A stretch of DNA of 64,000 nt from Shinisaurus crocodilurus (lineage: Eukaryota > Chordata > Lepidosauria > Squamata > Shinisauridae). Positions 1 to 9,774 of this stretch are shown here, in pieces. Made by a program: the position numbers and the translations under genes. A model generated the notes under the pieces. That model was not told the DNA's origin and ran no database searches. It worked only from the letters and a program-made list of their open reading frames with translations. Within the stretch, counting starts at the first letter, position 1. Every line of letters begins with the position of its first letter. Location of the stretch: the NCBI GenBank assembly GCA_021292165.1, contig CM037878.1:4092001-4156000 (forward strand), read 5' to 3'.

Positions 1-219
1 AGACTCTGTGGCTTCACTCTTCTGTGCCCCTGAACAGCTACCTGGCCCTACCACCTGCCTCCCCTTCTGTTCCTGTCTTGTACATCTAAAGTAGACTAGA
101 GAAGTCTGTGCAACTCCAGCCCTTAGGTTGCTTCTTGATGTCTCAGCCAAGCAAGGACTTTGAAATTCCCCTCAAAAGCTTGCTCTAGGGGAGGGGGGGG
201 GACATTCGACAGCATGTGT

Positions 220-430
220 ACATTTGAAAAAGGTGCACGAAAAAATGTGTACTTTTGAAAAATGCTCACAGAAACACTTTAATCAATGGGAGAAGAATGC
301 ATACTTCCAAAGATGTGCACAACTGATGCATACATTTGGGGGAAAATATGCACAGACTTCCATGAGAAAAGGAAAGAACAAAGCTCGTGATGCAATACGG
401 ACTTGAGTCAGAAGAACGAGCTTTGAGATG
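220..430. repeat. AT-rich interspersed repeat (ATGTGCA family), copy 1
   Basis: Repeated motifs TGTGTACATTTGAAAA, TGTGTACTTTTGAAAA and GATGCATACATTTGGG. Similar stretches occur at 25690-25960, 26340-26935, 17600-17990, 46735-46960, 51300-51530, 53200-53480, 55195-55430 and 63240-63790. They are probably diverged MITEs of one family. Confidence 0.5.
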
Positions 431-490
431 GGATTCGGAGAACTTCAGCGGGCTCAAGTTTTGCTGAGTCACAGATCCCTAAGTGGTAAC

Positions 491-1000
491 CAGGGTGGCC
501 ATGTGTCCTCCTTTACAGAGTGCAGTCCTCTATTTTGAAAGTGTCCTCTATTTGAAGGGCAGCCCAGCCCACGTCCAGCTTAAAGATCAGGAACCCTCAG
601 AAGGAAGAGCTGAAGGGCCTGGAGGTTGCCCCTGGACAACAGACGGAGAGGCACGTTGGAAAGTCTTATCTAGAATTTCATAGATCATAGAGTTGGAAGG
701 GGCCTACAAGGCTATCGAGTCCAACCCCCTGCCCAATGCAGGAAACTAGAGGAGGGGTCTCCCATCCAAGTAATAACCAGGCCTGACCCTGCTTAGCTTT
801 CCACACTCAGACAAGCTGAGCCAGCATAAGCCACAGGCCTGTATGGTCATAGTCTTCCACACTATGGTGAGATGTATTGTATTTCTATTTAAATTATAAT
901 AATAATTTCTAAATTTGCACTGATACCTATAAATTAGCATATTCAAATTTTATTCAAACCTGAGCCCTCTTTTCTGGTGATTCACAAGTGGCCATCCTGG
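491..1000. mobile_element. hAT-like MITE 'GTGTCCTCT', copy 1 (interrupted)
   Basis: Imperfect inverted ends CCAGGGTGGCCA and TGGCCATCCTGG bound a repeat homologous to 28151-28478. Shared blocks include TGGCCATGTGTCCTC, CACACTATGG and TTTCTAAATTTGCA. A 5S/CR1 SINE is inserted at 682-835. Confidence 0.6.
682..835 (-). mobile_element. 5S-rRNA-headed SINE with CR1 tail, copy 1
   Basis: On the minus strand a 5S-rRNA-like segment (GGAAAGCTAAGCAGGGTC, then GGCCTGGTTATTACTTGG, then ATGGGAGACC) is followed by CR1 3'-terminal sequence (GGGGGTTGGACTCGATAGCC, TTCCAACTCTATGA). The 5S part spans the internal control region used by RNA polymerase III. It is a SINE3-type chimera, nested in a hAT-like MITE (491-1000). 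Confidence 0.78.
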
Positions 1001-1941
1001 CTATCTGTGGCGATTGGCATGATGTGGTTTCAATGGACAAAGAACGTGAGACTTCCCCAGCTGCCTTTGCTAGGAAAAAATTAGCTGGCTTGAACGTAAG
1101 TGGTCCCCTGGGCCACTCACAGTTCTGTGGATTGAAAGGGTTGGGGTCTAAATCTCACCCACGCCTCTTGCCCAAGTCCCCACGAAATGCTCCAGCAGGG
1201 CCTCGTTTCTTTCTTCACTGGACCAAATGCCAGGGAAATGCCTCCTCTCTTCGCCTTTTTAAAATAGATTTAAACGGCCCGGTTCAAATGGCTCGCCGTG
1301 AGGTGCAAAAGCCGTCAGGAAAGGATTACATGTAAACCAACCCCGGCTGGACAACCGGTCCCTCGAGCCCCACGCCAGCAGTGCCTTTGGGAACTCGGCC
1401 TCTGTGTCCCTAGCCCCCAGAGAAGAAATGACTTAATTATGTACGTCCGCATTGTAAGTGTTGTGTGAAAACTTCTCTCATCGAAGCCCCGGGGGCAGAT
1501 GCTTGTAGCAGGGCTTTGCGAAAGCTCCCAGCCCCAGGCAGAAATATGGGTCCGTGCACAGCTAACTATAGGCACAGGGGTTTAATTAGTGAGAGGCGTT
1601 GAAGGACTGGCCCCATACAGCCCCACATTCCCAGGATTTCAGGCCTGGCAACATTAAGGCACTTGGATGCTCGCTCTCCTAGCCGGACCTATTTTAGAAG
1701 GCATTCATTGTTTGGATGCTTGGAGACAGTTGGGCCAGCTTGTTCAGTGGCGCTTCTGTCACTTGGCCAAAGGAATGGAGAAAGCTGACGAAGATTCGAG
1801 AGAGGAAATCTAAATGAAAGGGGAGAAGAAGGGGAAAAAATGGCACCACTTACAGAAACTTACAGAGAATTCCCACCCCCTTGATCAATGTCCTTTTCAG
1901 TTCTGTGGCTGTTTAGCCTGAACATGGACCTTCACATCTAG

Positions 1942-2415
1942 AATCATAGAATCATAGAATCATAGAAAAGTAGAGTTGGAAGGGGCCCACAAGGCCATCG
2001 AGTCCAACCCCCTGCTCAATGCAGGAATCCAGGTCAAAGCATCTCTGACAGATGTCTGTCCAGCTGCACCTTGAATGCCTCCAGACTGGGAGAGCCCACC
2101 ACCTCCCTAGGTAGTTGATTCCATTGTCTTATTGCTCTGACAGTCAGGAAATTTTTCCTGATGTTTAGGTGGAATCTAGGTTCCTGTAACTTGAGCCCAT
2201 TATTCCGTGTCCTGCAAACTGGGATGAACGAGAAGAGATCTTTGCCCTCCTCTGTGTGACATCCCTTCAAGTACTGGAAGAGTGCAATCATATCTCTCCT
2301 CAGTCTCCTCTTCTGAAGGCTAAACATACCCAGTTCTTTCAGTCTCTCCTCATAGGGCCTTGTTTCCAGTCCCTTTATCATCCTTGTTGCCCTCCTCTGA
2401 ACCCTCTCCAGTTTG
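1942..2415 (-). mobile_element. CR1 LINE, 5'-truncated copy 1
   Basis: Read on the minus strand it ends in the CR1-type (TCTATGAT)n tail. It encodes the CR1 RT C-terminal block ([20 protein letters not shown] through [17 protein letters not shown] to LSEML) as an uninterrupted 115-codon remnant (2381-2034). Truncated at about 2415. Confidence 0.93.
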
Positions 2416-3433
2416 TCTGCTTCCCCTTCTTCCCCTGGAGCGCAGCAGGTTGGAGAAGGAGGATCTAACTCTGTTATATGACCAGGATTTCTAAACTCAG
2501 GCCTGGTCTGCCCATGGAGGAGGCTGAAGTGGCTGTGGACTGTATTTTAGGGAAAGATGAATCAGTCCGTTTCTAGAGATGTACAATGATTTTGTTTCCG
2601 TTTAGGTTTGAGAAGAATTTATGAAAATTCATAATGTTCTCCATACTTGGGACAAGAAGAAATTGAGATTTAAAAAGAATGAATGTGGGAGAAACTTAAA
2701 TTGACCTATTTATTTATGTTATTATTCATCTATCTAGGCCCAGGGCTTTGCGTTCTTATATCGTCATGGTCCTCCCCATATAGCTGTATCTACTGAATTT
2801 GGCTGGTGCGCATGGGCAGGGATTTTCTTTCAGTTCATTTTTTAAATCAGAATTTACCAAACTTCACAAAGTTCTTCAAATTTGTGAGGAAAAGAACTTG
2901 AGATTTTAAAAATGTGAATGCGGGAGAAAGTGAAAATGACAGATTCATTTTCTGTCTCATGTACATCGCCCAGGGTGGCCGGTTTGCTGGCCAGATGGGC
3001 GATAAATAAATGTAAATAATAATAAATAAATTCACCCATTCCTATGCTGTTTCTGGTCCACGTCACACATACACATGTGTTCACTCATAAGTCAGTCCTA
3101 GGTCTGTTCTGTCCCATTTGCACATTCATCTGCGATTTTTTTTAAAAAATCTCCAAAGAAATGTGTATTTAAATGCCTATTTAAAATACACATATTTAAA
3201 GGTATTTCCCCTTAAAATAAGAATTCTAAATGTATTTTTTCTCAAAACATGGATTTCTAAACAATAATTTCCTTTCAGAATCAATCAATCAATCAATCAA
3301 TTAATAATTTCCTGTCAAATAAATAAATAAATGTGGGGGGAAACTACTTTTGGAGTGCTCCCTGCATTTAAAAGAATATCTACCTGCAAGTAAAAAAAAT
3401 CAGCACACTGAAGAGAAAGATTAGCTTAGGGCC

Positions 3434-3858
3434 CAATCCTATAGGTTGCACCCTCGCAAGATGGAAGCCCCCAAACTGAAGCCGGCAGGTGGGGGGAGCA
3501 GCGGAGGCAATCTTTGCCTCCCTGTCCTCCAGTCGGTGGGCTTTTCACTGGATGATGGGCATTTTTGCCCATCTAGCGATGGTGCTTCAGAGCGGGCGGG
3601 AAGGAGGTTGGAAGAGGCGCAGGACAGCTCGTATCCTGGCCTCTCTGGTCTCCTCCCCGCCCCGCCCACTCGAACGCCCCTTTCCCCCTGATTTTCTTAC
3701 TTTGGGGGGCCCAGCCGTCATGGTCCTTTCCATGCTGGCTGCAAGGGGGCGGGTTTTTTTCTTCCAGATCTCCAACTCCCCCTTCCGAGGTTGGGGTGCT
3801 GCCTTGAACCTCAGTGGGGGGAAGCCCCACTAACCGATGGCTATAGGATTGTTCCCTT
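3434..3858. mobile_element. TIR element with GC-rich interior
   Basis: Ends GCCCAATCCTATAG and CTATAGGATTGTTCC form an imperfect inverted repeat around GC-rich sequence. Related short ends (GTGCAATCCTATG and similar) occur near 16481 and as small hairpins near 38200-38278 and 51940-52015. The short open frames inside resemble nothing known to me. Confidence 0.5.
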
Positions 3859-4252
3859 AGTCTGCATTCTGATGTGCTAACTTTCTACTTGCAGGGTTTG
3901 TAAAATGTACTGTTTTTAATTAAGGGAGCTTTAAAAATGTGGTCCTCCCACCTACAGGCTTAAGTGGTACAGTCCATTATACCACTCCGGATGCTGCCAC
4001 CCCCGTCTCTCCTCCTTCTATTACATCTTACATGTAACAGGCCAACCTCATCCTCTCCATGTGAAGTTGTTAGATCTGGTATCACGAGGATGGTTTCAGA
4101 GAAGCCATCAAAATTTTGCCTCAACTGACATTCTAAGCAGATTTTAGGTTTTCTCATCAAACAAACCATCTGAGGAATTCTGAGTGAAGATTTTGCTAAG
4201 GCTCAGAATTTCTCAGAGGGGTTTCACAGATCCGAAGCATCTGAACAGCCCT

Positions 4253-4455
4253 GAACAGCCCAATAGTTCAGTGTGAGAGAGCACCTGCTTGGCATCCAGA
4301 AGGTCCCAGGTTCGATCCCCGGCCTCTGCAGGTAGGGCTTGGAAAGAATCCTGCCTGAAACCCTGGAGAGCCACGGCTGCCCGTCAGTGTCGACAATACT
4401 GGGCTAGACGGACCAAGCAGGGTCTGACTCAGGATTAGGCAACTTCCTGTGCTCC
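4253..4455 (+). mobile_element. tRNA-derived SINE, copy a
   Basis: tRNA-like head with A-box-like region (ATAGTTCAGTGTGAGAGAGC) and a perfect B box GGTTCGATCCC. The body is TGCCTGAAACCCTGGAGAGC and GACAATACTGGGCTAGA. The head resembles tRNA-Ala. Confidence 0.8.
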
Positions 4456-4570
4456 TCAGCAGGCCTGCTGCAGAATTTACCTTACTTTTGGAGTTCTCTG
4501 CCTTCAGATATTCATCATCTCAGTCCATACATTAAAAAAAAATTAAGATGTATCTTTAACTACTTTTATC

Positions 4571-5523
4571 TCATAGAATCATAGAAAAGTAGAGTTGGAA
4601 GGGGCCTACAAAGCCATCGAGTCCAACCCCCTGCTCAATGCAGGAATCTAGGTCAAAGCATCTCTGACAGATGTCTGTCCAGCTGCACCTTGAATGCCTC
4701 CAGAGTGGGAGAGCCCACAACCTCCCTAGGTAGTTGATTCCATTGTCTTATTGCTCTGACAGTCAGGAAATTTTTCCTGATGTTTAGGTGGAATCTAGGT
4801 TCCTGTAACTTGAGCCCATTATTCCGTGCCCTGCAAACTGGGATGAACGAGAAGAGATCTTTGCCCTCCTCTGTGTGACATCCCTTCAAATACTGGAAGA
4901 GTGCGATCATATCTCCCCTCAGTCTCCTCTTCTGAAGGCTAAACATGCCCAGTTCTTTCAGTCTCTCCTCATAGGGCCTTGTTTCCAGTCCCTTTATCAT
5001 CCTTGTTGCCCTCCTCTGAACCCTCTCCAGTTTGTCTATGTCCTTCTTAAAGTGAGGTGCCCAGAACTGGACGCAGTACTCAAGATGAGGCCTAAGCAGT
5101 GCCGAGTAAAGGGGAATTATCACTTCCCGCGATTTGGAAGCTATACTTCTATTAATACAGCCCAAAATTGCATTTGCCTTCTTTGCAGCCACATCGCATT
5201 GCTGGCTCATATTCAGTTTGTGATCTACCACAATTCCAAGATCCTTCTCACTTGTAGTATTGTTGAGCCAAGTGTCCCCCATTCTGTAACTCTGCATTTG
5301 GTTTCCTCTCCCTAGGTGCAGCACTTGGCATTTATCCCTATTAAATTTCATTCTGTTGTTTTCGGCCCAGCGCTCCAGCCTATCGAGGTCACTTTGAATT
5401 TTGTTTCTGTCTTCCAGAGTATTAGCTGTTCCACCCAACTTTGTGTCATCTGCAAATTTGATAAGCATTCCCTGTACCTCCTCATCCAAGTCATTAATAA
5501 AAATGTTGAAGAGCACCGGGCCA
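4571..5523 (-). mobile_element. CR1 LINE, 5'-truncated copy 2
   Basis: About 950 bp with the CR1 tail at the left and an open frame covering LFNIFINDLD, KFADDTKLGG (the FADD catalytic box) and the thumb to LSEML. Truncated at 5523, where the sequence switches directly into a TG/TA microsatellite. The longer open frame reading to 5837 joins non-CR1 sequence by chance. Confidence 0.93.
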
Positions 5524-5568
5524 TACATATGCTCAGCATATATCTGTACATACATATACATCTGAATA

Positions 5569-5571
<3 letters not shown>

Positions 5572-5631
<60 letters not shown>
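5572..5631. repeat. Compound (TG)n(TA)n microsatellite
   Basis: About 30 bp TG followed by about 29 bp TA, directly beyond the truncated 5' end of CR1 copy 2. Confidence 0.95.
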
Positions 5632-5633
<2 letters not shown>

Positions 5634-5690
5634 CAAAGGATCCCGTGCCGTGTTTTCATATGGGCACTCTCTTCTTTCAAATACTTCTTG

Positions 5691-5862
5691 GTAGGGATGT
5701 GCTTGGAGCTCGATTGAGGGGTAGAAGTTAGGTGAACTCACCGTGCTTGACCCACCGAGCTCTGCCCGCCCAACCTTTTCCCCGGCTCGACTTGCATTCT
5801 CGTGAACCGAGCTGGGGAAACGACTTCTGGTTTCCACTTTCCAGCGCTACGTTGTTTACGTA
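5691..5862. mobile_element. X-family inverted-repeat element, left part (split by LINE A)
   Basis: From AGGGATGTGCTTGG through CCCCGGCTCGACTTGC to TGTTTACGTA. It continues after LINE A at 9861. Homologous in reverse to 29771-29903. Confidence 0.6.
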
Positions 5863-6538
5863 CCCCTCGCCGGATCGTCACCTTGAAGTGGTGAGTGGGC
5901 TTGCGTGTTCCGATGAATCCTGTGAGCAATGCCGTCGGGAGCTATGTACTCCCAGCAGGGTCACCCATGGCGGTAAGGTCCGGGGAGAGGAACCAGACAA
6001 AGAACGATCCAAAACATAAAGTCCTCAACGGCAGAACAGGCGGAAGATAATTAAACCTAAATTACAACGGCTGTGAAGGCGGATGAAGGCTGCAGCAGAG
6101 AATGGTTTTCCAATCGTCAGGGTAACCGTGCCATTGGATCTCTGCCGTACTCTGTCAAGTTTGTGTGGTGATTCGTTGTGCACCGATCTCCCCACATAAA
6201 CAGTTTCACGCACAGGCGTCTTCCAACCCAACCCACCCAACCCAACCCAACCCACCCAACCCAACCCAACCAACCAACCAAACAAACAAAAAAAGTCCCA
6301 TGGCGACTGGCGAATGGCAACGGGGGCAGGACTGTGAATCTGGAAGCCCCTAGTCATGGACCAGCACATGGGCGGTGGATGCAGACTCAGTCGCCCTGTT
6401 CAAGGAACGAGGTAGTCGAGCAGCTCGGCAGCTGTATCCATGACTGAGCAGCCCTATTTAGGATCCACTCTGCTCACCCCGTATGGGGAGGGGGCTAGAA
6501 AAGGTGCCCTAAACATAGTCTACCTCTTTCTCCCCTGA
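5863..6538 (+). promoter_or_regulatory. 5' leader of LINE copy A
   Basis: This is non-coding or weakly coding sequence between the 5' target duplication and the endonuclease frame. It includes a pentamer-rich CCCAA/CCCACCCAA run at about 6223-6280. Full-length non-LTR elements usually carry an internal promoter here, but no specific motif could be identified. An in-frame TGA at 6536-6538 closes the frame just before the endonuclease reading frame opens. Confidence 0.45.
6223..6280. repeat. CCCAA-rich tandem run in the LINE A leader
   Basis: Irregular tandem CCCAACCCAACCCACCCAA units ending in CCAACCAACC. It lies in the 5' leader of LINE copy A; copy B is truncated before this point, so its age cannot be compared here. 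Confidence 0.85.
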
Positions 6539-6589
6539 CTGGATTACCGCGTCCAGTGGGGTCACCATTTTAGCGGTCGAAAAAGACAT

Positions 6590-8068
6590 TTGAATTTTGG
6601 AACATGGAATATACGGACATTGCTGGATAACATAGATAGTGAACGCCCTGAGCGTAGGACTGCTATTATTGCAAGGGAGCTGAGACGGTTTAAAATTGAC
6701 ATAGCAGCACTTCAAGAAACTCGAAGGGCAGGAGAGGGACAGCTGAAAGAAGAAAAAGGAGGTTATACCTTCTTCTGGAAAGGACTACCTGAGCAGGACC
6801 GACGAATACATGGTGTAGGCTTTGCCATCAAAAATGAACTAGTGAACTCTTTGTCAGAAGTTCCTACTGGCATTAACGAACGCCTGATAACTCTTCGATT
6901 AAAGCTCGCCAATAACCAACAGGTAACTATTTTGAGTGCTTATGCACCAACATTAGATGCTGATGATGACATCAAGGAAAGTTTTTACAGCCAGTTGGAC
7001 ACTCTCCTGTCAGAGATACCTAAGGAGGATAAAATTATCCTCCTAGGCGATTTTAACGCAAGAGTCGGGCGTGACTTTGATTTATGGCCAGAAACTATTG
7101 GAAAAGACGGAGTTGGTAATAGCAACCCGAACGGACTCTTACTTTTGTCTATATGTGCAGAGCATAATCTCACTATCACAAACACGCTCTTTCGACAAAA
7201 GAATAAGTTTAAAACATCATGGCAGCACCCACGGTCAAAGCACTGGCATCTTCTGGATTATGTAATTGTCCGTGCTAGAGATCGCCGCGATGTACTTCTT
7301 ACTAGGGCCATGGTGAGTGCCGACGACTGCTGGACAGACCACCGACTAATCCGGTCCACTATGGTTATCAACATTGCTCCCCAACGTAGGCTTCAAGGAA
7401 GGAAACCAAGGCGTAAAATGAACATCCAAGTCCTTCAAGATCCTATTAAGCAAACTCATCTTCAATCACTTCTTAAGGAACATCTACCTACGGAACCTCC
7501 TGACAACATTGAGGACCATTGGTCTAAGCTGAAAACCTCCATTACTGCAGCTTGTGAACAAACTATTGGATATGAAACTAAGAAACATCAGGATTGGTTT
7601 GATGAAAATGACAATGAGATTAAATATATAATTGACCAAAAAAGGAAAGCCTTCCAAATATGGCAAAATGATATTAACTGCGCTGCCAAGAAAAAAACCT
7701 ACGCTAGCGCAAAGGCTGAGGTCCAAAGAAGAACAAGAGAACTTAAGAACGCTTGGTGGAAAAAGAAAGCTGAAGAAATTCAACAACTTGCAGAATCTCA
7801 TGATGCACGGGGCTTTTTTAAGGCCACAAGGGCCATTTATGGACCAAAAACCTATGGTACAAACCCTTTACAATCAAAAGATGGCACCAAACTCTTAAAA
7901 GACAAAGAGTCTATTGCACTGCGTTGGAAAGAGCATTATTATGACCTTTTAAATCGTAAGTCTAAGGTGGATAATGAGATTTTTTCGCAAATCCCGCAAA
8001 AACAAATTAAAGAGGAACTTGCAATACTCCCCACTTTGGATGAAGTAAAAAAGCCATTAATCAAATGA
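6590..8068 (+). CDS. LINE copy A: APE-like endonuclease reading frame
   Basis: The 492-residue frame begins at a TTG; it is open from 6539 and contains no ATG before the domain. APE-family signatures are visible: GTWNIRTL (residues 4-11), LQETR with the catalytic-type Glu near 43, GDFNARVG (153-160), a SKHWHLLDYVIV block near 225, and WTDHR (248-252) with the expected terminal Asp-His pair. This enzyme nicks target DNA to prime reverse transcription. The remaining 240 residues are a lysine-rich linker leading to the RT. The frame ends in TGA at 8066-8068, five codons after an A AAA AAG heptamer (8047-8053), and RT coding continues in the -1 frame. It is a retroelement enzyme, not a host gene. 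Confidence 0.9.
   Translation: MNFGTWNIRTLLDNIDSERPERRTAIIARELRRFKIDIAALQETRRAGEGQLKEEKGGYTFFWKGLPEQDRRIHGVGFAIKNELVNSLSEVPTGINERLITLRLKLANNQQVTILSAYAPTLDADDDIKESFYSQLDTLLSEIPKEDKIILLGDFNARVGRDFDLWPETIGKDGVGNSNPNGLLLLSICAEHNLTITNTLFRQKNKFKTSWQHPRSKHWHLLDYVIVRARDRRDVLLTRAMVSADDCWTDHRLIRSTMVINIAPQRRLQGRKPRRKMNIQVLQDPIKQTHLQSLLKEHLPTEPPDNIEDHWSKLKTSITAACEQTIGYETKKHQDWFDENDNEIKYIIDQKRKAFQIWQNDINCAAKKKTYASAKAEVQRRTRELKNAWWKKKAEEIQQLAESHDARGFFKATRAIYGPKTYGTNPLQSKDGTKLLKDKESIALRWKEHYYDLLNRKSKVDNEIFSQIPQKQIKEELAILPTLDEVKKPLIK
8047..8068 (+). promoter_or_regulatory. Candidate -1 frameshift site (A AAA AAG) with stop-start ATGA
   Basis: In the endonuclease frame the codons are GTA AAA AAG CCA TTA ATC AAA TGA. 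The heptamer A AAA AAG (8047-8053) has the X XXY YYZ phasing needed for -1 slippage, after which the frame reads GCC ATT AAT CAA ATG and enters the RT. The stop overlaps an ATG (8065-8068), so re-initiation is an alternative. A shared one-base deletion in an inactive lineage is the null explanation. Confidence 0.5.
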
Positions 8069-9774
8069 AGAACAACAAAGCTAGTGGACCAGATGGGATT
8101 CCTGCTGAAATCTTTAAAGAAGGGGGCCCCGAACTTGTACAACATCTTCATAAACTCATCGAAAAAATCTGGATAAGAGAAGAGATCCCAGAAGACTTCA
8201 GGGATGCCATAATTATCACCCTCTTTAAGAAGGGTGATAGAACAGACTGTGGAAACTATCGGGGCATTTCTCTCCTAGCAACCGCAGGTAAAATATTTGC
8301 TAGGATTCTCGCAAACCGTCTTCTATCTATCTCAGAAGAGATCCTCCCTGAAACTCAATATGGTTTCCGCCCCTCTAGAGGGACAGTAGACATGATTTTT
8401 ACTGCACGTCAGCTCCAAGAAAAATGCCGGGAGCAAAATCAATCCCTTTATATGGCATTTATCGATTTGGCTAAGGCCTTTGATACTGTAGACCGAACGG
8501 CTCTCTGGACTATCCTTATGAAAATTGGATGCCCCAATAAATTTGTGAATATCTTGCGACTTCTCCATGACAACATGACGGCAACGGTTTTGGACAACAA
8601 CGGCTCTCATGGTGCTCCATTTAAAGTGGGATCAGGTGTTAAACAGGGATGTGTTATCGCCCCAACATTATTTGCCATTTTCATCGCCATGGTTTTACAT
8701 CTTGTCGAGGGGAAACTTCCCACCGGTGTGGGAATTATATATCGAACAGATGGAAAGCTTTTTAATCTCAGCAGGCTGAAAGCAAAAAGTAAGGTAATTA
8801 CAACCTCCGTTGTGGAACTTCAGTATGCTGATGATAATGTGGTCTCTGCACATTCAGAGGATGATCTCCAAACTATCCTAAATGCTTTTGCAGAAGCATA
8901 CGAAAAACTTGGTCTCTCACTTAACATCAAAAAAACCAAAGTGCTTCATCAGCAAGTGCAAGCCAATCCTTTGGTGATGCCATCTATCCAGCTTGGCGGG
9001 ACAATACTGGAAAATGTCGATCATTTTCTCTATCTTGGCAGCTATCTTTCTGTTACAGCTAACATCGACAGTGAAATCCAGCATCGTCTGAGCTCCGCAA
9101 GTGCCGCATTTTCTCGAATGAAACATAGAGTGTTCGAGGATCGGGATATTTGTAAGAAGACCAAAACACTGGTTTATGAAGCCATTGTATTACCAACCTT
9201 ATTGTATGCCTGCGAAACATGGACTATCTATAAACGTCACTTCCACCTCCTTGAAAGGTTTCATCAACGTTGCCTCCGGAAAATCCTGCAAATTACTTGG
9301 GAAGATAGGCGAACAAATGTCAGTGTACTGGAAGAAGCAAAGACTACTAGCATTGAAAAAATGATCCTTCAACGCCAACTTCAGTGGACCGGTCACATTG
9401 TTCGAATGCCTGACTGCCGTCTCCCAAAGCAGTTACTTTACTCCCAACTCAAGGATGGAAAGCGGAATATCGGTGGTCAATATAAGAGGTTTAAAGATGT
9501 TCATAAGGCAAATCTAAAAAAATGCAATATAAACATCGAAAACTGGGAAGCTCTGGCCCATGAACGATCTAAATGGAGGTTGGCCTTTCACAAAGGTTCC
9601 ATGGACTTTGAAGAAGCCCGAGTGCAAGGTGAAAGGGAGAAACGTGCTAAGCGAAAAGCACGTCAAATGAATCCTTTACAGGACCATCTTCTATCTGGTA
9701 ACCTGTGTCCTCACTGTGGGAAGCTGTGTGGATCTAGAATTGGCCTCCACAGTCACTTACGGACCCATCGCTAG
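8065..9774 (+). CDS. LINE copy A: reverse transcriptase with C-terminal C2H2 finger
   Basis: The 569-residue frame overlaps the endonuclease frame by ATGA. RT motifs run in order: KASGPDGIPAEIFK (residues 5-18), NYRGISLL, QYGFRPSRGTVDM, AFIDLAKAFDTVDR (first catalytic Asp), GVKQGCVIAPTLF, and the catalytic box YADD (254-257). A thumb-like region follows with LYLGSYL and LLYACETWT. The C terminus has CPHCGKLC...HSHLRTH, a clean C-X2-C-X12-H-X3-H finger of a type thought to bind nucleic acid in such LINEs. No internal stop is present. Reading -1 from the heptamer at 8047-8053 would join it to the endonuclease as VKK-AINQMKNNKASGPDG, giving a fused EN-RT protein. Confidence 0.92.
   Translation: MKNNKASGPDGIPAEIFKEGGPELVQHLHKLIEKIWIREEIPEDFRDAIIITLFKKGDRTDCGNYRGISLLATAGKIFARILANRLLSISEEILPETQYGFRPSRGTVDMIFTARQLQEKCREQNQSLYMAFIDLAKAFDTVDRTALWTILMKIGCPNKFVNILRLLHDNMTATVLDNNGSHGAPFKVGSGVKQGCVIAPTLFAIFIAMVLHLVEGKLPTGVGIIYRTDGKLFNLSRLKAKSKVITTSVVELQYADDNVVSAHSEDDLQTILNAFAEAYEKLGLSLNIKKTKVLHQQVQANPLVMPSIQLGGTILENVDHFLYLGSYLSVTANIDSEIQHRLSSASAAFSRMKHRVFEDRDICKKTKTLVYEAIVLPTLLYACETWTIYKRHFHLLERFHQRCLRKILQITWEDRRTNVSVLEEAKTTSIEKMILQRQLQWTGHIVRMPDCRLPKQLLYSQLKDGKRNIGGQYKRFKDVHKANLKKCNINIENWEALAHERSKWRLAFHKGSMDFEEARVQGEREKRAKRKARQMNPLQDHLLSGNLCPHCGKLCGSRIGLHSHLRTHR

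Noticed and set aside
682..835. 5S rRNA gene
   Set aside because: Only part of the 5S sequence is present, it is substituted, and it is fused to a CR1 end in two separate places.
4253..4455. Functional tRNA gene
   Set aside because: The tRNA-like head has promoter boxes but cannot form a full cloverleaf, and it continues into a SINE body found in many other copies.
4875..5633. Plus-strand open frames over CR1 copies (also 21371-21811, 56736-57176 and others)
   Set aside because: They recur at every CR1 copy and are antisense shadows of the minus-strand CR1 RT frame.
6590..8068. Host gene for a craniofacial-development-protein-2-like protein
   Set aside because: The endonuclease frame lies inside a LINE with target duplications, an adjacent RT frame and further copies in the window; such gene names are usually mis-annotated retroelements.
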